A stretch of 40,076 nt of DNA, from positions 1 to 40,076 of IMG/VR virus record IMGVR_UViG_3300028553_000066; one strand, written 5' to 3'. This document shows, one piece after another, positions 14,146 through 22,024 of the stretch; the stretch's first letter is position 1; each line of letters begins with the position of its first letter. This DNA is from a virus. The notes under the pieces are model-generated. The model was given only the letters and a program-made list of their open reading frames with translations, ran no database searches and was not told the origin of the DNA. A program made the position numbers and the translations under genes.

Positions 14146-15372
14146 TTATTTTATTATCTTATAAGTTTCTGTATTTCCATTTGTTTTTATAACTACGTTA
14201 TATATCCCCGGACTTAAATCTTTGGTATTGATTTCCATTTTATTGATAATACCGAATTGGAATGATTGTGATATAACTTCTTTACCGACAACATCGTAAA
14301 TTTTAATTTCACAAAGTCCATAATAATCACCAAGATTTTGAACTTTAATATAGTCGTTAAATGGATTTGGGTGAACAATTATTTTGTTAACAAAATCTTT
14401 AACTTCAACAACTGAAACATTTGAATAGTTGTAGGTAGAATTTTCAACCATCTTCAATCTATAATAGGTATAACCATTGTAAATTGGTGACTCATCCACA
14501 AATTGGAAATTATTTGTACCAATTTCAGTTGGGTAAACAATACCTATTGAATCAAAAGTATAAGAGTCAAGTGATTTCTCAATTATGAAATATTCACCTA
14601 ATTCGGTTGTGGATGCCCTCCAACTAACTATTACATCTTTGTTGTTTTTATCATATTCTGTACCGAAATAAATAAGTTCAATGGGGAATATTGTACAATT
14701 GTATATTTCTTCAAGAAGAACATTATCAATCCACCACTCCTCACCAAAGGCATTAACACGACAAAGTATGTCAACAGCGATTTGAGTTGGTCCAGGTGGA
14801 ATTGTTAACTGTATTACAGAAAACCCATCACCAGTTGCAGTTCTATTACCTCCAGCGATTGGGGTATAAAAGGTTGTAACACCATTGACAGTTTTACTGG
14901 CGACGCCTAAAGTATTGTAATCCCAAGTTGCGTTACTAAAACCACGAATACGCATTTCACCAAAATAGGTTATTCCACCATCAGTACTGAGTTGAACTTC
15001 TACAAAATCAGTATTATCCACCCCACGTGTTGCTGCTGCGGGACTTGAGAATACATAGGATCCCAATCTAAAAGAGAATCTATGTGTTGAAGTTGGGTTT
15101 AATCCATTAATATTCGGCATAACGTACCAATCTTGTTCTACACCAGAAGAACCATTACCGGCTCCGTAAATTACCGCACTAACATTTGGTGAAACTGAAG
15201 CGTTATTAAAAAAACCAGTATTAGTGGTTGTGGTATTTGGAGGGGTTCTCCACCAATCACCACTCCAATTAAAAGTTTCCATATTATCAAAAGCGATAGT
15301 ATCAATACAAGTTTGAGACTTTCCAAAGAAACTTGTTAGACATAATAGTAATAAAAAGATTGTTTTTTTCAT
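14146..15372 (-). CDS. Secreted protein with type IX secretion sorting domain
   Basis: 408 residues. Residues 1-20 (MKKTIFLLLLCLTSFFGKSQ) are a signal peptide with the SQ end common in Flavobacteriia. Residues 22-225 look like a beta-sandwich/MAM-like or carbohydrate-binding domain (WWIDNVLLEE at its end). Residues 228-325 resemble the Fn3-like module (FPIELIYF...VSWRASTTELGEYFIIE...YYRLKMVE) that precedes T9SS signals. Residues 327-408 are a type A T9SS C-terminal domain: VHPNPFNDYIKV, IKIYDVVGKEV, LSPGIYNVVIKTNG and YKIIK. T9SS carries such proteins across the outer membrane of Bacteroidetes. No leader tag. It looks host-derived; finding it among phage genes is unusual. It lies 13 bp after the FKBP gene and shares its terminator. 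Confidence 0.85.
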   Translation of the reverse strand: MKKTIFLLLLCLTSFFGKSQTCIDTIAFDNMETFNWSGDWWRTPPNTTTTNTGFFNNASVSPNVSAVIYGAGNGSSGVEQDWYVMPNINGLNPTSTHRFSFRLGSYVFSSPAAATRGVDNTDFVEVQLSTDGGITYFGEMRIRGFSNATWDYNTLGVASKTVNGVTTFYTPIAGGNRTATGDGFSVIQLTIPPGPTQIAVDILCRVNAFGEEWWIDNVLLEEIYNCTIFPIELIYFGTEYDKNNKDVIVSWRASTTELGEYFIIEKSLDSYTFDSIGIVYPTEIGTNNFQFVDESPIYNGYTYYRLKMVENSTYNYSNVSVVEVKDFVNKIIVHPNPFNDYIKVQNLGDYYGLCEIKIYDVVGKEVISQSFQFGIINKMEINTKDLSPGIYNVVIKTNGNTETYKIIK

Positions 15373-15385
15373 AGGTTAGTTTTTT

Positions 15386-15811
15386 TTAATAAATATTAGT
15401 AACTTCTACTTCAAAAACTAACTTTTGTCCGGCTAATGGGTGGTTGGCATCAATAGTTACGGTTTCCTCATCAACTTCCCATACTTTTACGATAATCGGA
15501 CCATTTGGGGAATTTCCTTGTAATGTTTCACCAGCTTGAACATTAGGCGGGAATAGATTGCGTTCAATCTTTGTTTTAAGTTCAGGATTGTATAATCCAT
15601 ACGCTTGTTTAGGTTCAATTTCAATAGTTTTGGATTCCCCAATACTCATTTCGAGTAATCCATTTTCAAATCCTTCAATTAATTGTCCTTGTCCCAATGT
15701 GGCACTTAATGGTTCTCTTCCTTCAGTAAGAGATGTGTCGAAAATTGAACCATCTTCCAATTTTCCTGTGTAGTTGACTGTTACGTTGTCACCGAGTTTA
15801 ACTTTTCTCAT
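15386..15811 (-). CDS. slyD: FKBP-type peptidyl-prolyl isomerase (SlyD-like)
   Basis: 141 residues. VTVNYTGKLEDGSIFDTSL, LGQGQLIEGFENGLLEMSIGE and EIEPKQAYGLYN are FKBP-fold core blocks, and IDANHPLAGQKLVFEVEV is the SlyD-family return strand after the inserted flap domain. SlyD proteins speed proline isomerisation and hold unfolded chains. The usual His/Cys-rich metal-binding tail of enterobacterial SlyD is absent, as in many short homologues. It is transcribed ahead of the T9SS protein gene, so it may help fold that protein or other phage products. With DnaK it makes a second chaperone in the window. Confidence 0.9.
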   Translation of the reverse strand: MRKVKLGDNVTVNYTGKLEDGSIFDTSLTEGREPLSATLGQGQLIEGFENGLLEMSIGESKTIEIEPKQAYGLYNPELKTKIERNLFPPNVQAGETLQGNSPNGPIIVKVWEVDEETVTIDANHPLAGQKLVFEVEVTNIY

Positions 15812-15844
15812 TTTTTAATGTTTTTAATAATTATAAATAATATT

Positions 15845-16117
15845 TTAGAGTAAATCAAATGAAATGTGAATCATTATTTTTTCATTTCTCATCCCCATAA
15901 ATGACAATGATTTTTGGATTAAGTAATTAAGACCAGTTTCACCCAATTCTTGATATAAATTAGCGTCACCAATATTTAATATACACTTGAATACATACAT
16001 CCTTTTTCTTTTACTATAAAAAATCTCAGTAAAATCCACAGAACTACCATCGCCATATAGTAATTCCAAGTCTTTTTTGTAAACCTTATTTAATAAAACC
16101 CAAAATCCTTTTTCCAT
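15845..16117 (-). CDS. Small protein of unknown function
   Basis: 90 residues, mixed composition, with FYSKRKRMYVFKC in the middle and no domain I recognise. It starts 10 bp after a minus-strand TATAAATA motif (16128-16135) and is divergent from the 16165 gene. No leader tag. Confidence 0.65.
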   Translation of the reverse strand: MEKGFWVLLNKVYKKDLELLYGDGSSVDFTEIFYSKRKRMYVFKCILNIGDANLYQELGETGLNYLIQKSLSFMGMRNEKIMIHISFDLL

Positions 16118-16127
16118 TGTGAAATTA

Positions 16128-16144
16128 TATTTATAATATAAATA
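16128..16144. promoter_or_regulatory. Divergent pair of TATAAATA motifs
   Basis: Minus-strand TATAAATA at 16128-16135 (10 bp from the start at 16117) and plus-strand TATAAATA at 16137-16144 (20 bp before 16165) lie back to back. One site thus seems to serve two divergent genes. Confidence 0.45.
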
Positions 16145-16164
16145 AAAAACAAATCATAATAAAG

Positions 16165-16512
16165 ATGACAAAAATATTAATTACAGAAAAACAACTAGAA
16201 AGATTGTTGGAAGAATATGACAAAAACGAATTGGTTAATAAGGTAGAAAATTTCCTAGAAAATAACTTTGAAGTGTCTGGGGATATTCAATACCATAAAT
16301 TAACTGATGGTAGAGGTAAAATGATTACATTTAAATATGGTGATGAATATTTTATATATAATGGTAATAAAAAATCATTGAAAAATAAAATTGTAAATTA
16401 TATTGGAGATGTTTCAAAAATAGAGAAGATTTTAAAAGATGTTGATTCTAACGAGAAGAATACTATTTTGAATACTGCGGTTAAAAATTTTATTGATAAA
16501 AACATCAAGTAA
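16165..16512 (+). CDS. Tagged small protein
   Basis: 115 residues. The leader ILITEKQLERLLE ends in Leu-Leu-Glu at about residue 16. The body is a small Lys/Asn-rich protein with FKYGDEYFIYNGNKKSLKN in the middle, mostly helical at the C-terminus. Unrecognised. It is preceded by a TATAAATA motif and followed at once by a host-type promoter for the next gene, so it is a separate unit. Confidence 0.75.
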   Translation: MTKILITEKQLERLLEEYDKNELVNKVENFLENNFEVSGDIQYHKLTDGRGKMITFKYGDEYFIYNGNKKSLKNKIVNYIGDVSKIEKILKDVDSNEKNTILNTAVKNFIDKNIK

Positions 16513-16514
16513 AA

Positions 16515-16545
16515 TTTGAGAATTAAACTTTAAATCCTATTTTTG
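16515..16545 (+). promoter_or_regulatory. Bacteroidetes-type promoter
   Basis: TTTG at 16515-16518, 19-bp spacer, TATTTTTG at 16538-16545. Because the -7 box ends at 16545, the GTG there cannot be the start of the next gene. The ATG at 16587 is the first usable start. Confidence 0.8.
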
Positions 16546-16586
16546 TGTCACAATCATTAGTTCACCACATAAAACTTCTATCAACT

Positions 16587-16838
16587 ATGAAAAGAGATTC
16601 TTTGGATCAGTACACTTGGCTTATGAAAGTTCTTGATTCTTGCGAAAACACTGCTCAGATTGAAACTTCTGAGAGACTTTTTGAGTTGTATATGAAAAAG
16701 TGGAAAAAGGACATAAGTGAAAACAATGTAACCCTCCTTTCAAATAACTTTGAAAAAGAAAAGAAGGGGCAACTTTCAAAAGTAACAAGAAAGAATAAGT
16801 CGTTTTTCGCCAAAATGTCACAATTTTTTTTATTCTAA
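16587..16838 (+). CDS. Small basic protein, likely early gene
   Basis: 83 residues from ATG at 16587, set by the promoter just upstream. Residues 1-45 are helical and acidic/mixed (DQYTWLMKVLDSCENTAQIE); the C-terminus is basic and aromatic (KVTRKNKSFFAKMSQFFLF). No family recognised. It precedes the 16850 gene by 11 bp, and both probably share the host-type promoter. Confidence 0.65.
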   Translation: MKRDSLDQYTWLMKVLDSCENTAQIETSERLFELYMKKWKKDISENNVTLLSNNFEKEKKGQLSKVTRKNKSFFAKMSQFFLF

Positions 16839-16849
16839 AACACAAAATT

Positions 16850-17407
16850 ATGAGTTACAATTATACTTGGTATGGTAGATTATATTCATACCTATTTAGA
16901 GACCTACCCAACTTCTTCAAAAACATTTGGAAGTTCAGAAAAGCCTTATGGAGTCATCATTGGTGGGATTCTTATGGAACTTTATTCTTTATTGAGATTG
17001 GAGTTGAAGACATATCCAAAAATCTTGAAACCAAAGGTATTGAAGTTGAACATAGTAAACTTAAGAAAGTTGAAAAAATGAATAGGGTTGTTGAAATCTT
17101 AAAAAATATCCGTGAATCTAGATATTTTGATATTGTTGAAACTGAATTGGGTCGTAAATATGATACAAAAAATATAAAATTTATTCCATTTGAAGGGGAC
17201 TCAGAGTTACATGAATTGGTTGATTATAATAATGAAGAACAAAAAGAGTTCAACAGAAAATTTTTCAAAAGGGTAACTGAATTGGAAGAACAAGAATGGA
17301 TTGAACTTTGGGAAATAATGAAAGGACAAGACTACGATAAATTTGATAAAGAAAAAGATTTTGATGAACAATTTGACGGATCTGGTCTAAGAGGTTGGTG
17401 GGACTAA
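16850..17407 (+). CDS. Phage-type conserved protein of unknown function
   Basis: 185 residues. The N-terminus is aromatic and amphipathic (FRDLPNFFKNIWKFRKALW, SHHWWDSYGTLFF), then a Lys/Glu helical region, and it ends in DGSGLRGWWD. The pattern of Trp/Arg-rich N-terminus, KKVEKMNRVVEILKNIRES and a terminal GWWD is one I associate with a protein recurrent in T4-like and other large phages, with no known role. No leader tag. It lies in a two-gene unit with 16587 behind a host-type promoter, so it is probably made early. Confidence 0.75.
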   Translation: MSYNYTWYGRLYSYLFRDLPNFFKNIWKFRKALWSHHWWDSYGTLFFIEIGVEDISKNLETKGIEVEHSKLKKVEKMNRVVEILKNIRESRYFDIVETELGRKYDTKNIKFIPFEGDSELHELVDYNNEEQKEFNRKFFKRVTELEEQEWIELWEIMKGQDYDKFDKEKDFDEQFDGSGLRGWWD

Positions 17408-17450
17408 AAAAAACAATTACATTTTTTAACTATATTAAAATTTATTTATT

Positions 17451-17984
17451 ATGAGAATTTTAATTTTAAATCTTATTTTTTTAGTCTCTTTCCCAATTTT
17501 ATCACAAACGAGTATTAATGTAGAATTTTGTGAATATATAGTGAATCAAAATTCTTTAAATACTAAGATTAATTTTGATACGACAAAGGTTAAGATATTA
17601 ATTGATACTCTTAAAAAATATGTAATAGAAAAAAAACAATTAGAACTACCGATTAATTGTTCTACATACAACTCAAATCTTTCAGACGATTTGAATGATT
17701 ATATGAATTGTTTTACAGGTAGTTTTTTGAGTTTTGGGATATTACTATATTATCATTTTCCTATTGAGGGGGAATGCGATAAAAATTTGGTGTTCTCAAA
17801 TTTTAATGAGTATATTAAAAATAATTATAATTTGGATTTACTACCCTACACTAGGGTGTATTGTGATATCTTTGAGTTTGAACATGAGAACATTACAACA
17901 ATATATAATCCTGATGATTTTACTGAAACTAAAATTAAAGAGACTACAAACAATTACTTTATTTTCTTTATATCTTATTTGTAG
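17451..17984 (+). CDS. Exported protein of unknown function
   Basis: 177 residues. Residues 1-19 (MRILILNLIFLVSFPILSQ) are a signal peptide with a likely cut after SQ, like that of the 14146 protein. The mature part has five Cys (FCEY, NCST, MNCF, ECDK, YCDI) that could form disulfides outside the cytoplasm. The motif after the Cys-rich part is not recognised. The stop codon lies inside the stem of a terminator. It would act in the periplasm or at the surface, perhaps in superinfection exclusion. Confidence 0.65.
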   Translation: MRILILNLIFLVSFPILSQTSINVEFCEYIVNQNSLNTKINFDTTKVKILIDTLKKYVIEKKQLELPINCSTYNSNLSDDLNDYMNCFTGSFLSFGILLYYHFPIEGECDKNLVFSNFNEYIKNNYNLDLLPYTRVYCDIFEFEHENITTIYNPDDFTETKIKETTNNYFIFFISYL

Positions 17985-17987
17985 TCT
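17941..17987. terminator. Hairpin overlapping stop codon, between convergent genes
   Basis: AGACTACAAA (17941-17950) pairs with TTTGTAGTCT (17978-17987) across a 27-base loop. The right arm contains the TAG stop of the 17451 gene. No long T-run follows, so termination strength is uncertain. Confidence 0.5.
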
Positions 17988-18001
17988 CAAATTAATTTAT
18001 A

Positions 18002-18625
18002 TTAATGTTGCTTAGTTCCTACTTTTTGTTCAACACCCTTAATTCCTCCATATTTTACTGGATTTTTATGGACATGAGCTGTCAGTGGTGAATCTGTTAA
18101 TTCAGGATTCGCATCTAAAAAGGATTTGAAGAAATCAATCAGACAAAGAACTAATGACTGTAAAGTTGCAAGTCCAACAATACCATCCGCCCATTCTGTT
18201 TTACCACTGTCAGTTTCTAGTTCATTCTGTCCTTTGGCTTTAGATAAAACTAATTTTTGAAATTTTACAACACATTTATCTTCAGGAGTTATTCCTTGAG
18301 CGACACACAAATCTTGTATTTTTTTAAACATTTGATTAGTTGTCCTACTCACTTTTGACATTTCTTGTTGAAGTGTAGTATTAAGTTGGTTTAAATCCCT
18401 TAAAAACCCACCCAATGTTCCTGTTTTACTATAAGTTGCGTAATCGCTACCACTAATTAACATACTGATAACATTTCTTAACCTAACAATAATATCTGAA
18501 CATTGAGAATCGGCTCTCATCTCAGCAAATATTTGTCCCATTACTGAGGGTGTTTGGTTTTCCTTAATAACTCTTTTTACTAATCTGATTAAATCGGATT
18601 CTGTTAATCTTATAATTTTTTTCAT
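18002..18625 (-). CDS. Tagged protein of unknown function
   Basis: 207 residues if started at the ATG at 18625; a second in-frame ATG at 18637 only repeats MKKI before the tag. The leader LTESDLIRLVKRVIKE ends in Ile-Lys-Glu before Asn. The body is helical with several Cys (QCSD, DLCVAQG, DKCVV, LVLCLIDFF) and a hydrophobic stretch around residues 160-175. The C-terminus is basic (HKNPVKYGGIKGVEQKVG). Unrecognised. The doubled MKKI start suggests slippage or start-site drift at the tag. Confidence 0.75.
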   Translation of the reverse strand: MKKIIRLTESDLIRLVKRVIKENQTPSVMGQIFAEMRADSQCSDIIVRLRNVISMLISGSDYATYSKTGTLGGFLRDLNQLNTTLQQEMSKVSRTTNQMFKKIQDLCVAQGITPEDKCVVKFQKLVLSKAKGQNELETDSGKTEWADGIVGLATLQSLVLCLIDFFKSFLDANPELTDSPLTAHVHKNPVKYGGIKGVEQKVGTKQH

Positions 18626-18667
18626 AATTTTTTTCATAATTTTTTGATAATTGATTTTATTATATCA

Positions 18668-18675
18668 TATAAATA
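18668..18675 (+). promoter_or_regulatory. TATAAATA motif and possible -35/-10 pair
   Basis: TATAAATA lies 29 bp before the ATG at 18705. TTGATA at 18644-18649 stands 18 bp before it, so this could equally be a sigma70-like promoter (TTGATA-N18-TATAAA). Confidence 0.35.
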
Positions 18676-18704
18676 GTTTATTTTTATAAAAAAAACACAA
18701 TAAA

Positions 18705-19424
18705 ATGAAAATTACATTTATATCAGATACTCATAGTAAACATAAACAAGTTGAAAGGGATTTACCATGGGGTAATCTACTTATTCATGCTGGAGATATG
18801 TCTTCTATGGGTTACAATCACGAGATACAAGATTTCTGTCAATGGTTTGATGGATTGGACTATGATTTCAAAGTGTTCATTGCAGGAAACCACGATTGGG
18901 GTTTCATTGATAGAGAACCATTCTTTGTTCATGGTAGCGTTCTAATACCTAGACGTACCGAAGAAATATTAAACAGCTATAAGAACTTTGAATACCTAAG
19001 AGATAGTTCAGTAGAAGTCCAAATTGGCGATGAAAAACCAGTGAAAGTATATGGTAGTCCTTGGCAACCAGAATTCTTTGATTGGGCATTTAACTTACCA
19101 AGAAAAGGTGAGGAACTAAAACGTAGATGGAGTAATATCCCAACTGATGCTGACATCCTTATCACTCACGGACCTGCGTATGGTTATGTTGATCAAGTTA
19201 TTGGTAGAACAGAACATCTAGGTTGTGAATTATTGGCCGAAAGAATCAAGGAAATTAAACCAAAGATTCACGTTTGTGGTCATATTCATACTGGCTATGG
19301 TTATGTATTTGATGGTGATACTCATTATATCAATGCAAGTGTATTGAATGAAAGATATGAGTATAAAAACAAACCATTGACTGTGGAATGGAATCAAGAA
19401 ACTAATGAACTTGTATTCTTATAA
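18705..19424 (+). CDS. Calcineurin-like metallophosphoesterase
   Basis: 239 residues with the full set of metallophosphoesterase blocks: FISDTH (D8, H10), HAGDMS (D31), AGNHDWG (N62, H63), LITHGPAYG and VCGHIHTGYG. These hold two metal ions that cleave phosphate esters. The overall pattern resembles the UPF0046/MPPED2-like group, whose members are phosphodiesterases of uncertain substrate. No leader tag and no signal peptide, so it acts in the infected cell, perhaps on nucleotides, 2',3'-cyclic ends or signalling molecules. It is a single gene closed by a shared terminator. Confidence 0.85.
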   Translation: MKITFISDTHSKHKQVERDLPWGNLLIHAGDMSSMGYNHEIQDFCQWFDGLDYDFKVFIAGNHDWGFIDREPFFVHGSVLIPRRTEEILNSYKNFEYLRDSSVEVQIGDEKPVKVYGSPWQPEFFDWAFNLPRKGEELKRRWSNIPTDADILITHGPAYGYVDQVIGRTEHLGCELLAERIKEIKPKIHVCGHIHTGYGYVFDGDTHYINASVLNERYEYKNKPLTVEWNQETNELVFL

Positions 19425-19427
19425 TAA

Positions 19428-19454
19428 AAAGCCCCACCTAAAAAGTGGGGCTTT
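19428..19454. terminator. Bidirectional terminator
   Basis: Stem AAAGCCCCAC / GTGGGGCTTT (19428-19437 and 19445-19454), 7-base loop, A-run and T-run on the two sides. It serves the convergent genes 18705 and 19459. Confidence 0.9.
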
Positions 19455-19458
19455 ATTT

Positions 19459-20262
19459 TTAAAGTAGCAATAGTTTTTCAAATCTTTTGAATTCTGATTT
19501 TCTGTGTTGGAGTCCGTTATCACCTCCATTTACTCTTCTACTTACTCTTGTTACAACTTCTTCTGATAAACCTTCATCACATATCGGCCAAAGATTATTT
19601 TTATAAAAGAAATGAGCAGCTGAAGACAATGGGTATGTTGTTGCAACTAAGTCTGGATTAGATACCAAATCAACATTTAAAAAATCACCTAATATTTGGT
19701 AATTTTGTTTGCCTGTTACTTGCAAAAATCCGCGACCACGAAATTTCCACCCCTCTTTAGATGTTTCATCCCCATTACCCATTCTACTCCCATAAACACG
19801 AGAAGCAATCTTCTCAGGTTGGTGTGCGTATGATTCAGCCAAGTTACCAGGGAAATAACCAGGGAAAATTTTCATTAAACCAGATGTGGAATAATTTAAA
19901 TTCTCAAGGGTTAGTTTAAAGTTACCTGATTCAGTTGAACATTGAGCTAAAAAGTGACACAATCTTAAATTGGTAATGATTCCAAATTTATCGGCAATCA
20001 TTGCGATTTCCGAAATTACGGCATTAGGTATTTGACCTTTAAGTTTATCCAATTTTAGGTCTTCTTTTTTTATAGTTGGGATTTCAATTCCCATCTTTGA
20101 CAAAGTAATAGGTCCAGCAACTCCATCTGAAATTAGTCCATTTTTAGTTTGCCATTCTTTTAGTGATTTTTCAGTCATAGGACCGAAATCACCATCAGCG
20201 GTTACTCCCAACTTTTCTTGAAGTTGTTTCACCAAATTTCCTTTTGATCCGATTTTTAACAT
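19459..20262 (-). CDS. GH19 endolysin with peptidoglycan-binding domain
   Basis: 267 residues. Residues 1-57 are a PG_binding_1 domain (GSKGNLVKQLQEKLGV, DGDFGPMTEKSLKEWQ). Residues 75-267 are a GH19 chitinase-type domain: HFLAQCSTESGNFKLTLENL with E111 (and E120 as the second acid), then FRGRGFLQVTGKQNYQ and RRVNGGDNGLQHR. This domain order is that of many phage endolysins that cut the glycan strand. It has no leader tag and no signal peptide, so it would need a holin to reach the wall. The next gene upstream in the operon is a membrane-anchored protein. This is the best candidate for the lysis enzyme. Confidence 0.9.
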   Translation of the reverse strand: MLKIGSKGNLVKQLQEKLGVTADGDFGPMTEKSLKEWQTKNGLISDGVAGPITLSKMGIEIPTIKKEDLKLDKLKGQIPNAVISEIAMIADKFGIITNLRLCHFLAQCSTESGNFKLTLENLNYSTSGLMKIFPGYFPGNLAESYAHQPEKIASRVYGSRMGNGDETSKEGWKFRGRGFLQVTGKQNYQILGDFLNVDLVSNPDLVATTYPLSSAAHFFYKNNLWPICDEGLSEEVVTRVSRRVNGGDNGLQHRKSEFKRFEKLLLL

Positions 20263-20269
20263 ATTTTAA

Positions 20270-20875
20270 TTATTGTTTTAAGTGATTCATTAATACCCCA
20301 CCAAGAGTTCCAGCATAAACTGACAAATGATTGATTGCTTCGGGGTTTAATTTTGTTTTCTTTTTAGTAAAATCAATTCCTAATGTCCCAATGAATTTAT
20401 TATCAATTGATTTAATTGCAAAAGCGTAATGTGACATACAACCAATTTCTTCAGCTATATATTTTAGTCCGTATGTTGCTGTTGTTATATCCTCAAAATC
20501 ATAAATTTCAATAATATCATTTTCCAACAATTGATTGATTGATTTACTGAATAAATTAACTGGAATGTTTTGGAAATTAGTTTGTTTTGACACAACACTA
20601 TGTCCAACACTTTCATACATAATACTAAATTTAGCCATTGATTTTCCTGTTGGGTAAAAATTCCCTCCATTATGGAACTGAGTAATAAAAACTCTATCGC
20701 AACGTATTTCTTCTCTTAGTGATTCGATTTTTGTTGTTACCAATTCGCTAACTTTTAAGGTTTCTTTAACCGTATCAGGTTTTCTCTTTCTTTTATCTAT
20801 AAAAGCCTTTGCATAAATTAGGGATAGAGGTCCCATAACACCAGTTATAAAAGCTACAATAATTTCAGTTGACAT
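20270..20875 (-). CDS. Membrane-anchored GAF-like protein, possible holin partner
   Basis: 201 residues. Residues 3-24 (TEIIVAFITGVMGPLSLIYA) form one membrane segment followed by KAFIDKRKRK, so the rest is cytoplasmic. Residues 48-195 look GAF-like (CDRVFITQFHNGGNFYP, HYAFAIKS, FIGTLGIDF, INHLSVYAGTLGGVL). GAF domains bind small molecules or sense state. It stands 7 bp upstream of the endolysin gene on the same strand, so it is probably co-expressed and may time or place lysis. Calling it a holin is a guess. A TATAAATC motif lies 7 bp before its start. Confidence 0.7.
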   Translation of the reverse strand: MSTEIIVAFITGVMGPLSLIYAKAFIDKRKRKPDTVKETLKVSELVTTKIESLREEIRCDRVFITQFHNGGNFYPTGKSMAKFSIMYESVGHSVVSKQTNFQNIPVNLFSKSINQLLENDIIEIYDFEDITTATYGLKYIAEEIGCMSHYAFAIKSIDNKFIGTLGIDFTKKKTKLNPEAINHLSVYAGTLGGVLMNHLKQ

Positions 20876-20923
20876 TTACTTTGATTTATAAATTTATTTT
20901 ATGATAATAAATATTATAATAAT

Positions 20924-21121
20924 TTAAAAAGGGGTCGAATTCGACCCCTTTTTTAATTTACTGAACTTTGGTTCTCCTTTGTAAATGTTTTCCACCTCAT
21001 AAGCGTTCTTACCATATTTTTTATCATATCTCCATATTTGGATTATATCTCCACAATCAAGGACATATTCATATTTGGTACTTTTTGTTTTTGGTGTTTC
21101 CACATTTTGTTTCTTTGCCAT
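20924..21121 (-). CDS. Small basic protein
   Basis: 65 residues, Lys-rich N-terminus (MAKKQNVETPKTKSTKYEY), then DIIQIWRYDKKYGKNAYEVE and a basic tail. Not recognised. It follows the AsnA-like gene by 2 bp, so the two form an operon. Its last codons lie inside the terminator palindrome. Confidence 0.65.
   Translation of the reverse strand: MAKKQNVETPKTKSTKYEYVLDCGDIIQIWRYDKKYGKNAYEVENIYKGEPKFSKLKKGSNSTPF
20926..20953 (-). terminator. Perfect palindromic terminator
   Basis: 28-bp perfect inverted repeat centred between 20939 and 20940 (arms AAAAAGGGGTCGAA / TTCGACCCCTTTTT). It ends the asnA-like operon on the minus strand. Confidence 0.9.
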
Positions 21122-21123
21122 AA

Positions 21124-21957
21124 TTAAGCGATTTCTGCACTAAGTTTTTTTTGAAGATTCAATTCATACGCTCTTGCCAATCTGGTCATACCACAACCCC
21201 AACCAAATCTTGGGAAGAAGTCCAAAGATAAGAATTCTTCCAATTCTTTTTCTACTCTTTCCTTACCAAATAATTCAAAAAGTTTTGCTGAATAGTTTCC
21301 ACCTTCAATTGTGTAGAACATTTCCTTCATTCCTTCTTTGTCACAAGAACGTTCAGCAGAACCAATTGTCTCTTGTCCGAATAGAATAACATCAACCTTT
21401 TGGAATTTGTCACCTTCACCCTTTTGCATATTCCAGAATGGGTTTGTTCTTAGTGGGAAGTTTTGTAATGAAATAGAATCACCGATTTCATTCCACATTT
21501 TTGTTTCGTGTTCAGCTTCAAGGATTTCTGTTCCGTATTTTTTACAAAGTTCATTGTAGTCAGCGACAGTTGGGGTATTAAATCCAAGATATTCTAACAT
21601 TTCGGCTTGAAGTTTAACCATATCTTCTTTTGTACCTTTTGTCTCAACCTCAAACATTTGAAAAATGAGTTCATGTCGGCCAACTATTGGTGTTTTCTCT
21701 TGTCTATAAGATGTTGAAATACAATATACTCCAGGATATTCAGGGTTTTTGAGTAATTCATACTCCAACCACATCTGACCTGTTTGTGGTAAAGGCCAAA
21801 TTTGTCCTAAATATTCAAATTTAGTGATTGAATGTGGATTTTCACACGCAGCGAGGATTGATAATCTTGATTGTGTTGGTACTTCCAAGAATCCTTTTGC
21901 TTGGAAGAAAGTTCTCATTTTTTGAACTAGTTCGTTGTAGATTTTTGTGTTTTTCAT
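21124..21957 (-). CDS. AsnA/AspRS-like class II ligase without anticodon domain
   Basis: 277 residues. It has the catalytic core of the Asp/Asn/Lys class II tRNA synthetases: LEVPTQSRLS and LPLPQTGQMWLEYELLK-like N-terminal part, motif 2 as YRQEKTPIVGRHELIFQMFE (R85, E87) and motif 3 as GWGCGMTRLARAYEL near the C-terminus. It lacks the N-terminal OB-fold that reads the anticodon. Short stand-alone forms of this core in archaea and some bacteria are asparagine synthetases that make Asn from Asp with ATP. So an Asn-making enzyme is the best guess; an amino-acid ligase acting on another acceptor is possible. Two to three bp before the small 20924 gene; a terminator-like hairpin stands upstream. 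Confidence 0.75.
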   Translation of the reverse strand: MKNTKIYNELVQKMRTFFQAKGFLEVPTQSRLSILAACENPHSITKFEYLGQIWPLPQTGQMWLEYELLKNPEYPGVYCISTSYRQEKTPIVGRHELIFQMFEVETKGTKEDMVKLQAEMLEYLGFNTPTVADYNELCKKYGTEILEAEHETKMWNEIGDSISLQNFPLRTNPFWNMQKGEGDKFQKVDVILFGQETIGSAERSCDKEGMKEMFYTIEGGNYSAKLFELFGKERVEKELEEFLSLDFFPRFGWGCGMTRLARAYELNLQKKLSAEIA

Positions 21958-21987
21958 TTTTAAAAATTTAAATTTATTGGTTAATTA

Positions 21988-22020
21988 TAAAAAAAAATCC
22001 CCCTAAAAACAAGGAGGATT
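21988..22020 (-). terminator. Terminator upstream of the AsnA-like gene (possible attenuator)
   Basis: On the minus strand, AATCCTCCT pairs with AGGGGGATT (21996-22004 and 22012-22020, one G-U pair), 7-base loop, then nine T. It lies about 40 bp before the ATG at 21957 and just after a tiny ORF, so it would stop transcripts before the gene unless read through. Confidence 0.65.
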
Positions 22021-22024
22021 GTAT

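Noticed and set aside
16545-16586. GTG start at 16545 for the 83-residue gene
   Set aside because: It overlaps the -7 promoter box, so it cannot be in the transcript; ATG at 16587 fits.
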